A DNA stretch of 11,938 bases from an uncultured Coprococcus sp. (GCA_900767685.1 CAAGAB010000151.1:1-11938), one strand, 5' to 3'; shown: positions 1-7,226, numbered from the stretch's first letter. Program-made: numbers and translations. Notes: generated by a model from the sequence alone, not told the origin.

Positions 1-445
1 GAACAGGAACATTGATATCGTGGTGGATGCGACAAAGGATCTTCTGCTCAATGTATTGAAGTTCCATCCATTCCTCATCAAGCCTAACAACCATGAGCTT
101 GGCGATATGTTCGGAGTTGTCTTAAAGACAGACGATGAGATTGTTGAGTATGCGAAGAAGCTTCAGGTCATGGGTGCGAGAAATGTACTCATATCCATGG
201 CAGGGGACGGAGCAATACTCATCACAGAGACAGGAGAAGTTCACAAGATCGGAGTTCCAAAGGGAACGGTTGTGAACTCAGTAGGGGCAGGTGATTCCAT
301 GGTTGCAGGATTTACAGCAAGCTACCTGAAGGATCACGATTACATGGAGGCGCTGAAGAGAGGAACAGCAACAGGAAGTGCAACAGCATTTTCAGAAGGC
401 CTTGCCACAGCGGACAAAGTAGAAGAACTCTATAAGCAGTTATAG
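1..445 (+). CDS. fruK: 1-phosphofructokinase, C-terminal part (5' end outside window)
   Basis: This is the 3' half of a PfkB-family sugar kinase, about 147 codons of a family usually near 300 residues; the open frame runs in from the left edge. It phosphorylates fructose-1-phosphate to fructose-1,6-bisphosphate with ATP in the cytoplasm. Visible features are the IKPNNHEL segment, typical of the 1-phosphofructokinase/tagatose-6-phosphate kinase branch, a GDGA turn, and the PfkB signature GAGDS whose aspartate (codon 293-295) is the expected catalytic base. The stop is TAG at 443-445. The choice of FruK over LacC or PfkB rests mainly on the fructose EIIABC gene 102 bases downstream, with which it is probably co-transcribed. 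The family is clear from sequence; exact substrate is inferred from context. Confidence 0.9.
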   Translation, partial: NRNIDIVVDATKDLLLNVLKFHPFLIKPNNHELGDMFGVVLKTDDEIVEYAKKLQVMGARNVLISMAGDGAILITETGEVHKIGVPKGTVVNSVGAGDSMVAGFTASYLKDHDYMEALKRGTATGSATAFSEGLATADKVEELYKQL

Positions 446-533
446 TAAATTGTAAGTGTTCCAACATGAGAAGGAGTACTTACGAGAGAAGACGCCGCAT
501 GACAGTATATGTGGATGCGGTTGATTATTTAAT

Positions 534-539
534 AGGAGG
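534..539 (+). promoter_or_regulatory. Ribosome binding site of fruA
   Basis: A perfect AGGAGG lies 8 bases before the ATG at 548. It fixes the fruA start and suggests strong translation. The 102-base fruK-fruA gap shows no terminator, which supports one transcript. Confidence 0.85.
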
Positions 540-547
540 TTACGCTT

Positions 548-2614
548 ATGAGAATCACAGAGCTTTTATCAAAGGAAAGCATTGCTCTGGGTGTAAAGGT
601 AGATTCAAAGGATGCAGCGATCGACTACCTTGTAAACCTGCACGATGCAGCAGGTAACATCTCAGACAAGAAAACATATAAAGAGGGAATACTTAAGAGA
701 GAAGAAGAGGGCTCAACAGCTATAGGAGAAGGAATAGCGATCCCTCACTCCAAGAACAAGGCGGTCAAGAGACCTGGACTTGCAGCTATGACAGTCCCTG
801 ACGGAGTTGATTACGATTCACTGGATGGACAGCCATCAAACCTGTTCTTCATGATCGCAGCACCGGAGAGCGGATCAGATGTACATCTTGAGGTACTTTC
901 AAGACTGTCTATGCTTCTCATGGATGAGGACTTCAGAGCAGAGCTTCTGAAGGCAGCTGACAAGGATGCCTTCCTTGCAGTCGTTGACAAATACGAGAAC
1001 GCAAAGTTCCCAGAGGAGACAGCAGAGAAGACTGAGGAAAAGACGGTTGAGAAGGCTCCTGAGAAGAAAGGGTTCAGAGTACTTGCGGTTACAGCGTGTC
1101 CTACAGGAATAGCTCACACATATATGGCAGCCGAGGCACTTGAGAAGGCCGGCGCCAAGATGGGATATGCTTTAAAGGCTGAGACAAATGGCTCAGGCGG
1201 AGCAAAAAATATACTTACTGATGAAGAAATCGCAAACTGTGATGGTATCATAGTTGCAGCTGACAAGAGTGTTGAAACAGCAAGATTTGATGGAAAGCCG
1301 GTTCTTTTCACAAGAGTGGCAGACGGAATACACAAGCCTGAGGAGCTCATACAGAAGATCGTGGATGGTCAGGTTCCTGTTCACCACGAGGAGGGCGGCA
1401 GAAAAGAGTCAAGCAGTGCAAATGGCAGTGTGGGAAGCAGAATATACAAGCATCTTATGAACGGAGTATCACACATGCTCCCATTCGTAATCGGCGGTGG
1501 TATCCTCACAGCTCTTGCATTCCTTATAGATACACTTTGCGGATTTGGTGCAACAGGTGGATCCAACTTCGGTTCCATGACCCCGCTCTCAGCATTCTTC
1601 AAGTATGCCGGTGGCCTGGCGATGGGCGTGATGGTTCCGGTGCTTGCAGGATTTATAGCAGAGTCTATAGCAGACAGACCTGGACTTGCGGTTGGTTTCC
1701 TCGGCGGTATCCTGGCATCTTCCGGAAATGCAGCCTTGTCCGGTTATGTATGGGCAGGAGATAACCTTGGCGGCTTCCAGTCATTTATATCAAAGTTTGG
1801 ATTCGTCGCAGAAGGCGGCGGAAATACAGTATCAGGTTTCCTAGGCGGTATCGCAGCAGGTTTCCTTGCAGGATATGTAGTTCTTCTTCTTAGAAAGATC
1901 TGCTCCAAATTCCCTAAGTCACTGGAGGGAATTAAGCCAACACTTATATATCCACTTGTTGGTATGTTTATAGTTGCAGTACTTATGATATTTATACTCA
2001 ATCCGATTATTGGATTGATCAATACAGGACTTTCAGATATGCTGACAGCCCTTGCAAATAAAAATCTTCTCATCCCACTTGGAATCATCCTCGGCGGTAT
2101 GATGGCGATAGACATGGGCGGTCCTATCAACAAGGCTGCATATGTATATGGAGTTACAGTACTTTCTACAGCTGCCGAACTTACAGCAGCAGGCACACCG
2201 ATAACAGATCCTGCAGTTCAGGCGTGCTATATCTCAATGGCATCAGTTATGGTAGGTGGTATGGTACCTCCACTTGGAATTGCTCTTGCATGTATCTTCT
2301 TCCCTAAGAAGTTCACAAAGGCAGAGAGAAACTCAACAGTATCAAACATCGTAATGTCATGTGGATTCATCACAGAGGGTGCAATACCATTTGCAGCTGC
2401 AGATCCACTCCACGTAATACCATGTACACTCGTAGGCGCAGCAGTTGCAGGTGGAATGTCAGCAGCGTTCAAATGTACACTGATGGCACCTCACGGCGGA
2501 ATCTTCGTATTCGCAACAGTAGGCAACTGGTTACCATACATCATTTCATGGCTTGTTGGATCAGTGATCACATGTATCATGCTTGGCCTTATTAAGAAAA
2601 ATGTGCAGGAGTAA
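548..2614 (+). CDS. fruA: PTS fructose transporter, EIIABC fusion
   Basis: This 688-residue membrane permease imports fructose and phosphorylates it at C1. Domain order is A-B-C. EIIA covers about 1-150, with phospho-acceptor His67 in GIAIPHS. A Glu/Lys-rich linker spans about 151-174. EIIB covers about 175-275, with phospho-cysteine Cys184 in ACPTGIAHTYMA. After a second polar linker, the hydrophobic EIIC domain runs from about 300 to 680 with multiple membrane segments and the conserved motifs VSHMLPFVIGGG (307-318), GPINKA (525-530), ITEGAIPF (608-615) and PHGG (648-651). Length and architecture match the fructose EIIABC family in Firmicutes, and both phosphorylation sites are present, so it should be active. 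It receives phosphate from HPr, encoded downstream. Mannitol or 2-O-mannosyl-glycerate specificity is possible in this superfamily, but the fruK partner argues for fructose. Confidence 0.96.
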   Translation: MRITELLSKESIALGVKVDSKDAAIDYLVNLHDAAGNISDKKTYKEGILKREEEGSTAIGEGIAIPHSKNKAVKRPGLAAMTVPDGVDYDSLDGQPSNLFFMIAAPESGSDVHLEVLSRLSMLLMDEDFRAELLKAADKDAFLAVVDKYENAKFPEETAEKTEEKTVEKAPEKKGFRVLAVTACPTGIAHTYMAAEALEKAGAKMGYALKAETNGSGGAKNILTDEEIANCDGIIVAADKSVETARFDGKPVLFTRVADGIHKPEELIQKIVDGQVPVHHEEGGRKESSSANGSVGSRIYKHLMNGVSHMLPFVIGGGILTALAFLIDTLCGFGATGGSNFGSMTPLSAFFKYAGGLAMGVMVPVLAGFIAESIADRPGLAVGFLGGILASSGNAALSGYVWAGDNLGGFQSFISKFGFVAEGGGNTVSGFLGGIAAGFLAGYVVLLLRKICSKFPKSLEGIKPTLIYPLVGMFIVAVLMIFILNPIIGLINTGLSDMLTALANKNLLIPLGIILGGMMAIDMGGPINKAAYVYGVTVLSTAAELTAAGTPITDPAVQACYISMASVMVGGMVPPLGIALACIFFPKKFTKAERNSTVSNIVMSCGFITEGAIPFAAADPLHVIPCTLVGAAVAGGMSAAFKCTLMAPHGGIFVFATVGNWLPYIISWLVGSVITCIMLGLIKKNVQE

Positions 2615-3052
2615 AAAAATGCACAAAAGTAATGCACAAAAAACGACAGAATGTTATAATTTATACAATTGGAGTTTGTGAAATAGCTATACATGGCTCA
2701 AATGAAAAGATGAAATGGTAATCTGACTGTGATGCCATATGGTTAGAATGAAACAGGATTATTTCACGAAATTCCACAAATATAAGATTTTATTAAGAGA
2801 CAGGACCACGCACAGAATAGATTGGCTGCTGGATACTGACACATCCTTTGAGGGAAATTTGAGACCGCCGGTTCTTAGATAATCGTCAATGGAAAACATA
2901 TTGACGATTATCGGCAACAACTGGAAAACCGCCAGTTGTTGCATACGCTGCAGGTCGAAATAAGCGGGAGCGACCTTGAAAAGAATGTGTCATTAGCCCA
3001 AAGCTTCATAACGAATACCGGTGGTCCGTCCGTAAAAGAAGGAGAAGAAATT
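2615..3052 (+). other. fruA-ptsH intergenic region / ptsH leader
   Basis: This 438-base gap has no convincing gene. Just after fruA is a 10-base direct repeat, ATGCACAAAA, at 2619 and 2632 (13-base period), and GTGCA at the fruA 3' end can pair with TGCAC of the first copy. A TATAAT at 2655-2660 has only a poor -35 match (TGCACA, 2633-2638), so a ptsH promoter here is uncertain. No hairpin followed by a T tract is visible, so fruA transcription may read through to ptsH. The second half, from about 2861, is rich in hairpins, listed separately. An in-frame stretch from 2936 could extend HPr by 39 residues, but it lacks a ribosome binding site and passes through hairpin sequence. Confidence 0.6.
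2878..2942 (+). ncRNA. Tandem perfect hairpins in the ptsH leader
   Basis: Two long perfect inverted repeats abut. Hairpin 1 pairs GATAATCGTCAAT (2878-2890) with ATTGACGATTATC (2900-2912) around a 9-base loop. Hairpin 2 pairs GCAACAACTGG (2914-2924) with CCAGTTGTTGC (2932-2942) around a 7-base loop. The stems are unrelated in sequence, yet both carry TGGAAAAC at the stem-loop junction (2890-2897 and 2922-2929). A third 6-bp stem, AGGTCG (2952-2957) with CGACCT (2971-2976), follows. None has a T tract, so these are not ordinary terminators. Pairing is read directly from the sequence; a role as a cis-acting leader element or an independent small RNA is inference. Confidence 0.55.
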
Positions 3053-3316
3053 ATGGTAGCACAGACAGTAAAAGTAGTAAATGAACAGGGACTTCATATG
3101 AGACCAGCAGGAGTATTTGCAAAGGAGATGACAAAGTTCTCATGCGCAGTAACTCTTGATGTGGCAGGAAAGAAGATCAATGCCAAGAGCGTAATGCTCA
3201 TCATTGCAGCATGCATCAAGTGTGGTGCAGAGGTTACAATAGAGTGTGACGGTGCGGATGAGAAGGAGGCTCTTGCAAAGGCAGTTGAGCTCATCGAGTC
3301 AGGATTCGGCGAGTAA
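3053..3316 (+). CDS. ptsH: Phosphocarrier protein HPr
   Basis: This 87-residue cytoplasmic protein carries phosphate from enzyme I to the sugar-specific EIIA domains. The start is ATG 3053, preceded by AAGGAGAAG at the right distance; it gives the canonical HPr length and puts the active histidine at position 15 (EQGLHMRPAG). Ser46 in NAKSVM matches the regulatory serine phosphorylated by HPr kinase in Gram-positive bacteria, so this HPr can also be expected to act in CcpA-type catabolite control. The segment after Ser46 reads LIIAACIKCG, with two cysteines, where Bacillus has a GIMSLG-like sequence; I believe this is common in clostridial HPrs. It lies between fruA and ptsI, so the locus holds general as well as fructose-specific PTS parts. 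Confidence 0.96.
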   Translation: MVAQTVKVVNEQGLHMRPAGVFAKEMTKFSCAVTLDVAGKKINAKSVMLIIAACIKCGAEVTIECDGADEKEALAKAVELIESGFGE

Positions 3317-3394
3317 TATATGTACATTGCCCTGACGTCGAAGCGGACTATTTATATTTGAAATCTGAAATCAGACTTCAGTACAGGTTACAGG

Positions 3395-3423
3395 CAAATG
3401 GTACTCGGCTGGAGTACCATTTG
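3395..3423 (+). promoter_or_regulatory. Perfect 12-bp hairpin between ptsH and ptsI
   Basis: CAAATGGTACTC (3395-3406) pairs perfectly with GAGTACCATTTG (3412-3423) around a 5-base loop, GGCTG. The bases after it (TTGTATAGAG) hold only a broken T tract, so termination would be partial at best. It sits 79 bases after the ptsH stop and 29 bases before the ptsI start. It could protect the ptsH 3' end or lower ptsI expression relative to ptsH; both are inferences from position. A weaker stem (TCTGA/TCAGA) lies upstream near 3364-3375. Confidence 0.6.
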
Positions 3424-3452
3424 TTGTATAGAGAATAATTGGAGGTTTTCTT

Positions 3453-5156
3453 ATGAATAAAGGAATCGCGGGTTCAGCCGGCTACGGCGTTGGAAAGGTT
3501 GTGATCATATCTGACGCAAAGCCGGAATATGAGAACAGAACGATCACAGATACAGATGCAGAGATCAAGAGATATGACGATGCAGTTGCGGCATTTACAG
3601 AAAAGACTCATGCCATGGCAGAGGCTATGAAGGAGAGTGTCGGAGAGCACAATGCGGAAATACTTGAGGGACACATACTGCTCCTCACAGACCCGGGAAT
3701 GGATGAGATAACAAAAGGTGCCATCATGAGCGGAACCTGTGCAGAGGCTGCATTTGAGAGTACATGCGATATGTTTGCCGGAATGTTCCAGATGGCAGAT
3801 GATGAGCTCACAAGACAGAGAGCAACGGATATCGGCGACATCAAGGTGAGAATGCTTAAGATACTTACTGGCACGCCGGACATGAACATATCAGAGGTTC
3901 CAGCCGGAACTATCCTTGTGGCTGAGGATCTCACCCCTTCCATGACAGCGGGAATCGTCAAGGAGAATGTGGCAGGAATCATAACTGCGGTTGGCGGCAA
4001 GACATCCCACTCTGCTATTCTTGCGAGGGCGCTGGAGATACCGGCGGTACTCAGCGTGGACGGAATAGTGGACAAGGTTTCAGATGGCATGACAGCAGTA
4101 GTTGACGGATGCGATGGAATCTGCATACTTGATCCGTCCCCGGAAGAGATAGAAGAATATCAGGCAAAGAGAGAGAAGTATCTTAGCGACAAGGCTCTTC
4201 TTGAGGTATATAGAGGCAAAGACACAGTCACAGCTGACGGTGTAAAGGTACATCTGTATGGCAATATCGGTAATCCGGAGGATGCAAAGCAGGTTGCCGC
4301 ATGTGACGGAGAGGGCGTTGGCCTTTTCAGAACAGAGTTTCTGTTCATGGGCGCATCGGAGCTCCCATCTGAGGAAGAGCAGTTCCAGGCATACAAGGCA
4401 GCAGCTGAGACCATGGAAGGCAGAGAAGTCATCATCAGAACCCTCGATGTGGGCGGTGACAAGGATATCCCATACCTTGGACTCGAGAAAGAGGATAATC
4501 CGTTCTTAGGTTTCAGAGCAGTGAGATATTGCCTGCAGAATAAAGATTCATACAGAGTACAGCTGAGGGCACTTCTCCGTGCAAGTGCATTTGGCGATAT
4601 CAAGATCATGGTACCGCTTGTCACATGTGTTGATGAGATCAGAAGCGTGAAGGCTCTTGTGAAGGAACTTATGGCGGAGCTTGACGCTGAGAACATAGCA
4701 TACAACAAGGATATCCAGGTCGGTGCAATGATAGAAACTCCTGCGGCAAGTCTCATAGCAGACCTGCTTGCAAAGGAGGCAGACTTCTTCAGCATAGGCA
4801 CAAATGACCTGACGCAGTACACCATGGCGGTTGACAGAGGAAACGCTAAGGTTGCCTATTTGTACTCATCATACAATCCTGCAGTTCTCCGCTCCATGAA
4901 GAACATCATCGAGGCGGCAAATGCAGCAGGCATCATGGTAGGTATGTGCGGTGAGGCGGCAGCAGATCCGCTACTCATTCCGCTTCTCATATCATTTGGG
5001 TTGGGAGAATTTTCAGTCAGTGCCACATCAGTCCTTGCGACAAGAGGAACGATAGCCAAGTGGTCTAAGACTGAAGCAGACGAGCTGACAGCAAAGGCAC
5101 TCTCACTTGCAACAGAGACGGAGGTTGCAGAGCTTCTCAAGGCAAATGCAAGATAG
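3453..5156 (+). CDS. ptsI: PTS enzyme I (phosphoenolpyruvate-protein phosphotransferase)
   Basis: Enzyme I takes phosphate from PEP and passes it to HPr His15, starting the PTS cascade in the cytoplasm. The 567 residues match the family (about 570-575). The N-terminal HPr-binding and phospho-histidine half includes AVGGKTSHSAILAR with active-site His186. The C-terminal PEP-binding barrel includes GLFRTEFLFM (290-299), LDVGGDKDIPYLG (331-343), MIETPAA (426-432), FFSIGTNDLTQY (445-456) and GMCGEAAADP with the catalytic Cys499. The start is ATG 3453, preceded by GGAGG at 3442-3446. All key residues are intact. It follows ptsH and precedes an intrinsic terminator, so it is the last gene of the fru-pts unit. 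Confidence 0.97.
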   Translation: MNKGIAGSAGYGVGKVVIISDAKPEYENRTITDTDAEIKRYDDAVAAFTEKTHAMAEAMKESVGEHNAEILEGHILLLTDPGMDEITKGAIMSGTCAEAAFESTCDMFAGMFQMADDELTRQRATDIGDIKVRMLKILTGTPDMNISEVPAGTILVAEDLTPSMTAGIVKENVAGIITAVGGKTSHSAILARALEIPAVLSVDGIVDKVSDGMTAVVDGCDGICILDPSPEEIEEYQAKREKYLSDKALLEVYRGKDTVTADGVKVHLYGNIGNPEDAKQVAACDGEGVGLFRTEFLFMGASELPSEEEQFQAYKAAAETMEGREVIIRTLDVGGDKDIPYLGLEKEDNPFLGFRAVRYCLQNKDSYRVQLRALLRASAFGDIKIMVPLVTCVDEIRSVKALVKELMAELDAENIAYNKDIQVGAMIETPAASLIADLLAKEADFFSIGTNDLTQYTMAVDRGNAKVAYLYSSYNPAVLRSMKNIIEAANAAGIMVGMCGEAAADPLLIPLLISFGLGEFSVSATSVLATRGTIAKWSKTEADELTAKALSLATETEVAELLKANAR

Positions 5157-5465
5157 ATTAAAAGTGCACAATATGACTTGGTAAAAATACAAGCACATTT
5201 TGTATGGTTCATGAGTTTGAGAAATCAATAATGAACAAAAACAATGACTCGCAGTGACTATTTTCACGAAAATAAAAAAGTCGGCATTTTTAACTGGAAA
5301 AAGTGCCGATTTTTTTGTTACAGTATATTTAGTAGCAAGAAGAAGCTTTAGTGAACAGAAGGCAGCCTTGCGAATCGGAACAGACAGACGTATCATATAG
5401 TGATTTTTGTGTGTTTGTTTCAATAGTATTGTAGATGGAAATAATATGGATAGGAGGATGTAAAG
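5157..5465 (+). other. ptsI 3' region and spacer
   Basis: This 309-base spacer holds two weak stems (ATACAA/TTGTAT near 5188-5206; GTTCAT/ATGAAC near 5209-5235), the ptsI terminator listed separately, then about 150 bases leading to the next small gene. In that last part I see AT-rich sequence before the ribosome binding site at 5452-5458 but no promoter with good -35, spacing and -10 together. Confidence 0.4.
5276..5316 (+). terminator. Intrinsic terminator after ptsI
   Basis: TCGGCATTTTT (5281-5291) pairs with AAAAAGTGCCGA (5298-5309) with a single bulged G, around a short loop, and is followed by seven T residues (5310-5316). A run of A residues on the left partly mirrors the T tract, so it may work weakly in the opposite direction too. 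It closes the fruK-fruA-ptsH-ptsI unit. Confidence 0.88.
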
Positions 5466-5768
5466 ATGTTTGAGAATGAAAAAGTAAACCATGTGAAGTT
5501 TGGTGAAGGCAGTGTTATGGAATGTGATGGAAGCCATATAAGAATTGTATTTTCTTATAATAATATAGAAAAGACATTTGCCTATCCGGGGGCATTTGAT
5601 AAGTTTGTCAGCTTTCAGAGTGAAGAGGCACAGCAGGTGGCTGAGAGTGAGCTGGAGCAGATAAAGCTGAACCAGAAAAAACTTGACGGCATGAAGAAGC
5701 TCATACTTCAGGAGAACGAGAGAAGGAAAGAGGAAGCACTCAAGGCAAAGGCGAAGAGAAAGAGATAG
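5466..5768 (+). CDS. Small protein with SH3/tudor-like N-terminus and basic C-terminal helix
   Basis: This 100-residue protein has a convincing start: AGGAGG at 5452-5457, 8 bases before ATG 5466. The N-terminal half contains VNHVKFGEGSVMECDGSHI, which resembles the short beta-barrel (SH3/tudor-like) 'V.H..FG.G.V' pattern at the C-termini of UvrD/PcrA and some RecQ-like helicases and in stand-alone DUF3553-type proteins. It continues with an EKTFAYPGAF segment. From about residue 52 it becomes a predicted charged helix or coiled coil ending in the strongly basic ALKAKAKRKR, suggesting nucleic acid or ribosome binding. It is flanked by terminators on both sides and so appears monocistronic. 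Coding is very likely; function is unknown. Confidence 0.8.
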   Translation: MFENEKVNHVKFGEGSVMECDGSHIRIVFSYNNIEKTFAYPGAFDKFVSFQSEEAQQVAESELEQIKLNQKKLDGMKKLILQENERRKEEALKAKAKRKR

Positions 5769-6230
5769 TAATAAAAAGTAAGTCTAATAAAAAGTAAGAT
5801 ATAGAAAAAGATAGTAAAATACATTGACACTGAAATGTGCCAGTAAGATTGTGTAATGAGACAAAAGAATAACAGTGGATGCGGTTTTGTATCACGTGAG
5901 ACATAATAGTCCCTGCCAGAGAGAAAATTTTCTCTTTTGGCGGGATTTTTTGTGCCTGAGGATAGTTTGTGGGAATTTTGTGTTTGAAGGGACAAATAAG
6001 ACGCTTGTAAGGATAAATTTGTACCAAATCTGAGAGAAATAAGGGGAATGTGAAAAGCACAGCGTTATAATAATGCAGATGAAATGTGAGCCTGGTGGTG
6101 GAAGCATCAATATTACCGACTTATTAATATGAAAATAATTAAAAAAATTAAAAGCAGATTGTCAGCAAGATTGTCAGATGCTATTTTTATATATACCTTT
6201 ATATATACACCTTGATTTTGTTGATATTTT
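5769..6230 (+). other. Spacer between the small basic-protein gene and the nfn promoter
   Basis: No gene is supported here. Right after the stop codon is a 14-base direct repeat, TAATAAAAAGTAAG, at 5769-5782 and 5785-5798 (16-base period). TTGACA at 5824-5829 lacks a good -10. An 8-base palindrome, TCACGTGA, lies at 5892-5899, just before the terminator at 5911. A TATAAT at 6066-6071 has no matching -35. A 19-codon frame starts at ATG 6073, but its ribosome binding site is poor. A 10-base direct repeat, AGATTGTCAG, lies at 6156-6165 and 6168-6177, followed by alternating TATATATAC tracts to about 6210. Confidence 0.45.
5911..5952 (+). terminator. Strong intrinsic terminator
   Basis: CCTGCCA (5912-5918) pairs with TGGCGGG (5938-5944, one G-U pair), and the inside continues as the near-palindrome GAGAGAAAATTTTCTCTTT. 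It is followed by ATTTTTT. It lies 143 bases after the preceding stop codon, so that gene has a long 3' tail or a short separate transcript ends here. Confidence 0.85.
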
Positions 6231-6259
6231 TTGCTAAATTAAGTACGTACGTGTATAAA
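6231..6259 (+). promoter_or_regulatory. Promoter of nfnAB with palindromic spacer
   Basis: TTGCTA (6231-6236), a 17-base spacer and TATAAA (6254-6259) form a reasonable housekeeping promoter. The spacer contains the palindromes GTACGTAC (6243-6250) and ACGTACGT (6245-6252), an arrangement compatible with a repressor site, although I recognise no known regulator. The transcript would start near 6266, giving a leader of about 70 bases. Confidence 0.55.
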
Positions 6260-6299
6260 TAGGGGCGTTTGTACCCATTTACAGAATAAAATGATCATA

Positions 6300-6318
6300 A
6301 CAGTCATAATTTGACTGT
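6300..6318 (+). promoter_or_regulatory. Leader hairpin before nfnA
   Basis: ACAGTCA (6300-6306) pairs with TGACTGT (6312-6318) around a 5-base loop, four bases before the ribosome binding region AAGGACGG (6323-6330). It could influence nfnA translation; this is inferred from position only. Confidence 0.4.
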
Positions 6319-6338
6319 CGGAAAGGACGGAGCACAGA

Positions 6339-7226
6339 GTGTATAAGATTACTAAGGTTGAACAGTTGACAGAGACCATATACCTCATGGACGTGGTTGC
6401 ACCACGAGTTGCAAATAAATGTCTTCCAGGACAGTTTGTAATTGTCAGAGGTTCTGAGGATGGAGAGAGAATCCCTCTCACTATCTGCGATTACTCAAGA
6501 GAGGACGGAACCATCACTATAGTATTCCAGGTAGTTGGAGCTGCTACAGAGATGATGAAGAATAAGAAGGCAGGAGATTCATTTGCAGATTTTGTTGGAC
6601 CACTTGGTTGTCCATCAGAGTTCTGCAAAGAAGATATAGAAGAACTCAAGAAAAAGAAGATCCTCTTCGTTGCAGGTGGTGTTGGAACAGCGCCTGTATA
6701 TCCACAGGTAAAGTGGCTCCACGAGCAGGGCATCGATGCTGATGTCATCGTCGGAGGAAGAAACAAGTCACTCATCATTCTTGAGGACAAGATGAAGAAG
6801 GTAGCCGGCAACCTGTATATCACAACAGATGACGGTTCATATGGAAGCAAGGGTGTCGTTACAAATGAGATCCAGAAGCTTGTAGACGCTGGCAACAAGT
6901 ATGATGTGTGTGTTGCCATCGGCCCTATGATCATGATGAAGTTCGTATGTAAGCTCACAAAGGAGCTTGATATTCCTCCAGTTGTAAGCCTTAACCCAAT
7001 CATGGTAGACGGAACAGGTATGTGTGGTGCCTGCCGTGTAACAGTAGGCGGAGAGGTTAAGTTCGCATGTGTAGACGGACCAGAGTTCGATGGTCACAAG
7101 GTGAACTTTGAGGAGGCTATGCAGCGTCAGCAGCTCTACAAGACTGCAGAGGGTAGAGCATTCCTTGCAGCAAAAGAGGGCGATACACATCATGGCGGAT
7201 GTGGAAACTGTGGAGGTGACAAGTAA
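6339..7226 (+). CDS. nfnA: Electron-bifurcating ferredoxin:NADP+ oxidoreductase, subunit A
   Basis: This 295-residue cytoplasmic subunit is a ferredoxin-NADP-reductase-like flavoprotein. With NfnB it couples NADH and reduced ferredoxin to reduction of two NADP+ (or the reverse). The FAD-binding segment RIPLTICDYS is at 44-53 and the nucleotide-binding loop FVAGGVGTAPVYPQ at 110-123. The [2Fe-2S] site is VDGTGMCGACRV...ACVDG, with Cys229, Cys232, Cys244 and Asp224; three Cys plus an Asp ligand is what I recall from solved Nfn structures. The start is GTG 6339, placed by AAGGACGG and matching the usual MYKI N-terminus. The C-terminal tail HHGGCGNCGGDK adds an extra CxxC. The TAA stop overlaps the nfnB ATG by one base. 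Older annotations call this family sulfide dehydrogenase alpha or dihydroorotate dehydrogenase electron-transfer subunit. Confidence 0.93.
   Translation: MYKITKVEQLTETIYLMDVVAPRVANKCLPGQFVIVRGSEDGERIPLTICDYSREDGTITIVFQVVGAATEMMKNKKAGDSFADFVGPLGCPSEFCKEDIEELKKKKILFVAGGVGTAPVYPQVKWLHEQGIDADVIVGGRNKSLIILEDKMKKVAGNLYITTDDGSYGSKGVVTNEIQKLVDAGNKYDVCVAIGPMIMMKFVCKLTKELDIPPVVSLNPIMVDGTGMCGACRVTVGGEVKFACVDGPEFDGHKVNFEEAMQRQQLYKTAEGRAFLAAKEGDTHHGGCGNCGGDK

Noticed and set aside
1744..2196. 150-codon minus-strand frame inside fruA
   Set aside because: Antisense shadow of the EIIC membrane domain, with no ribosome binding site.
2681..2695. CcpA (cre) site TGAAATAGCTATACA near the ptsH leader
   Set aside because: The centre is GC rather than CG and the length is 15 instead of 14, so it misses the consensus.
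2936..3052. In-frame 39-residue N-terminal extension of HPr
   Set aside because: It has no ribosome binding site, begins inside a hairpin arm, and would give an HPr far longer than the conserved 85-88 residues; ATG 3053 has a proper site.
4160..4825. 221-codon minus-strand frame inside ptsI
   Set aside because: It is a composition shadow of the strongly supported ptsI gene; the protein is Ser/Leu-rich with no domain.
6073..6132. 19-codon peptide after a TATAAT before nfnA
   Set aside because: There is no -35 box and the purine-rich stretch is too far from the ATG; it is not supported as a leader peptide.
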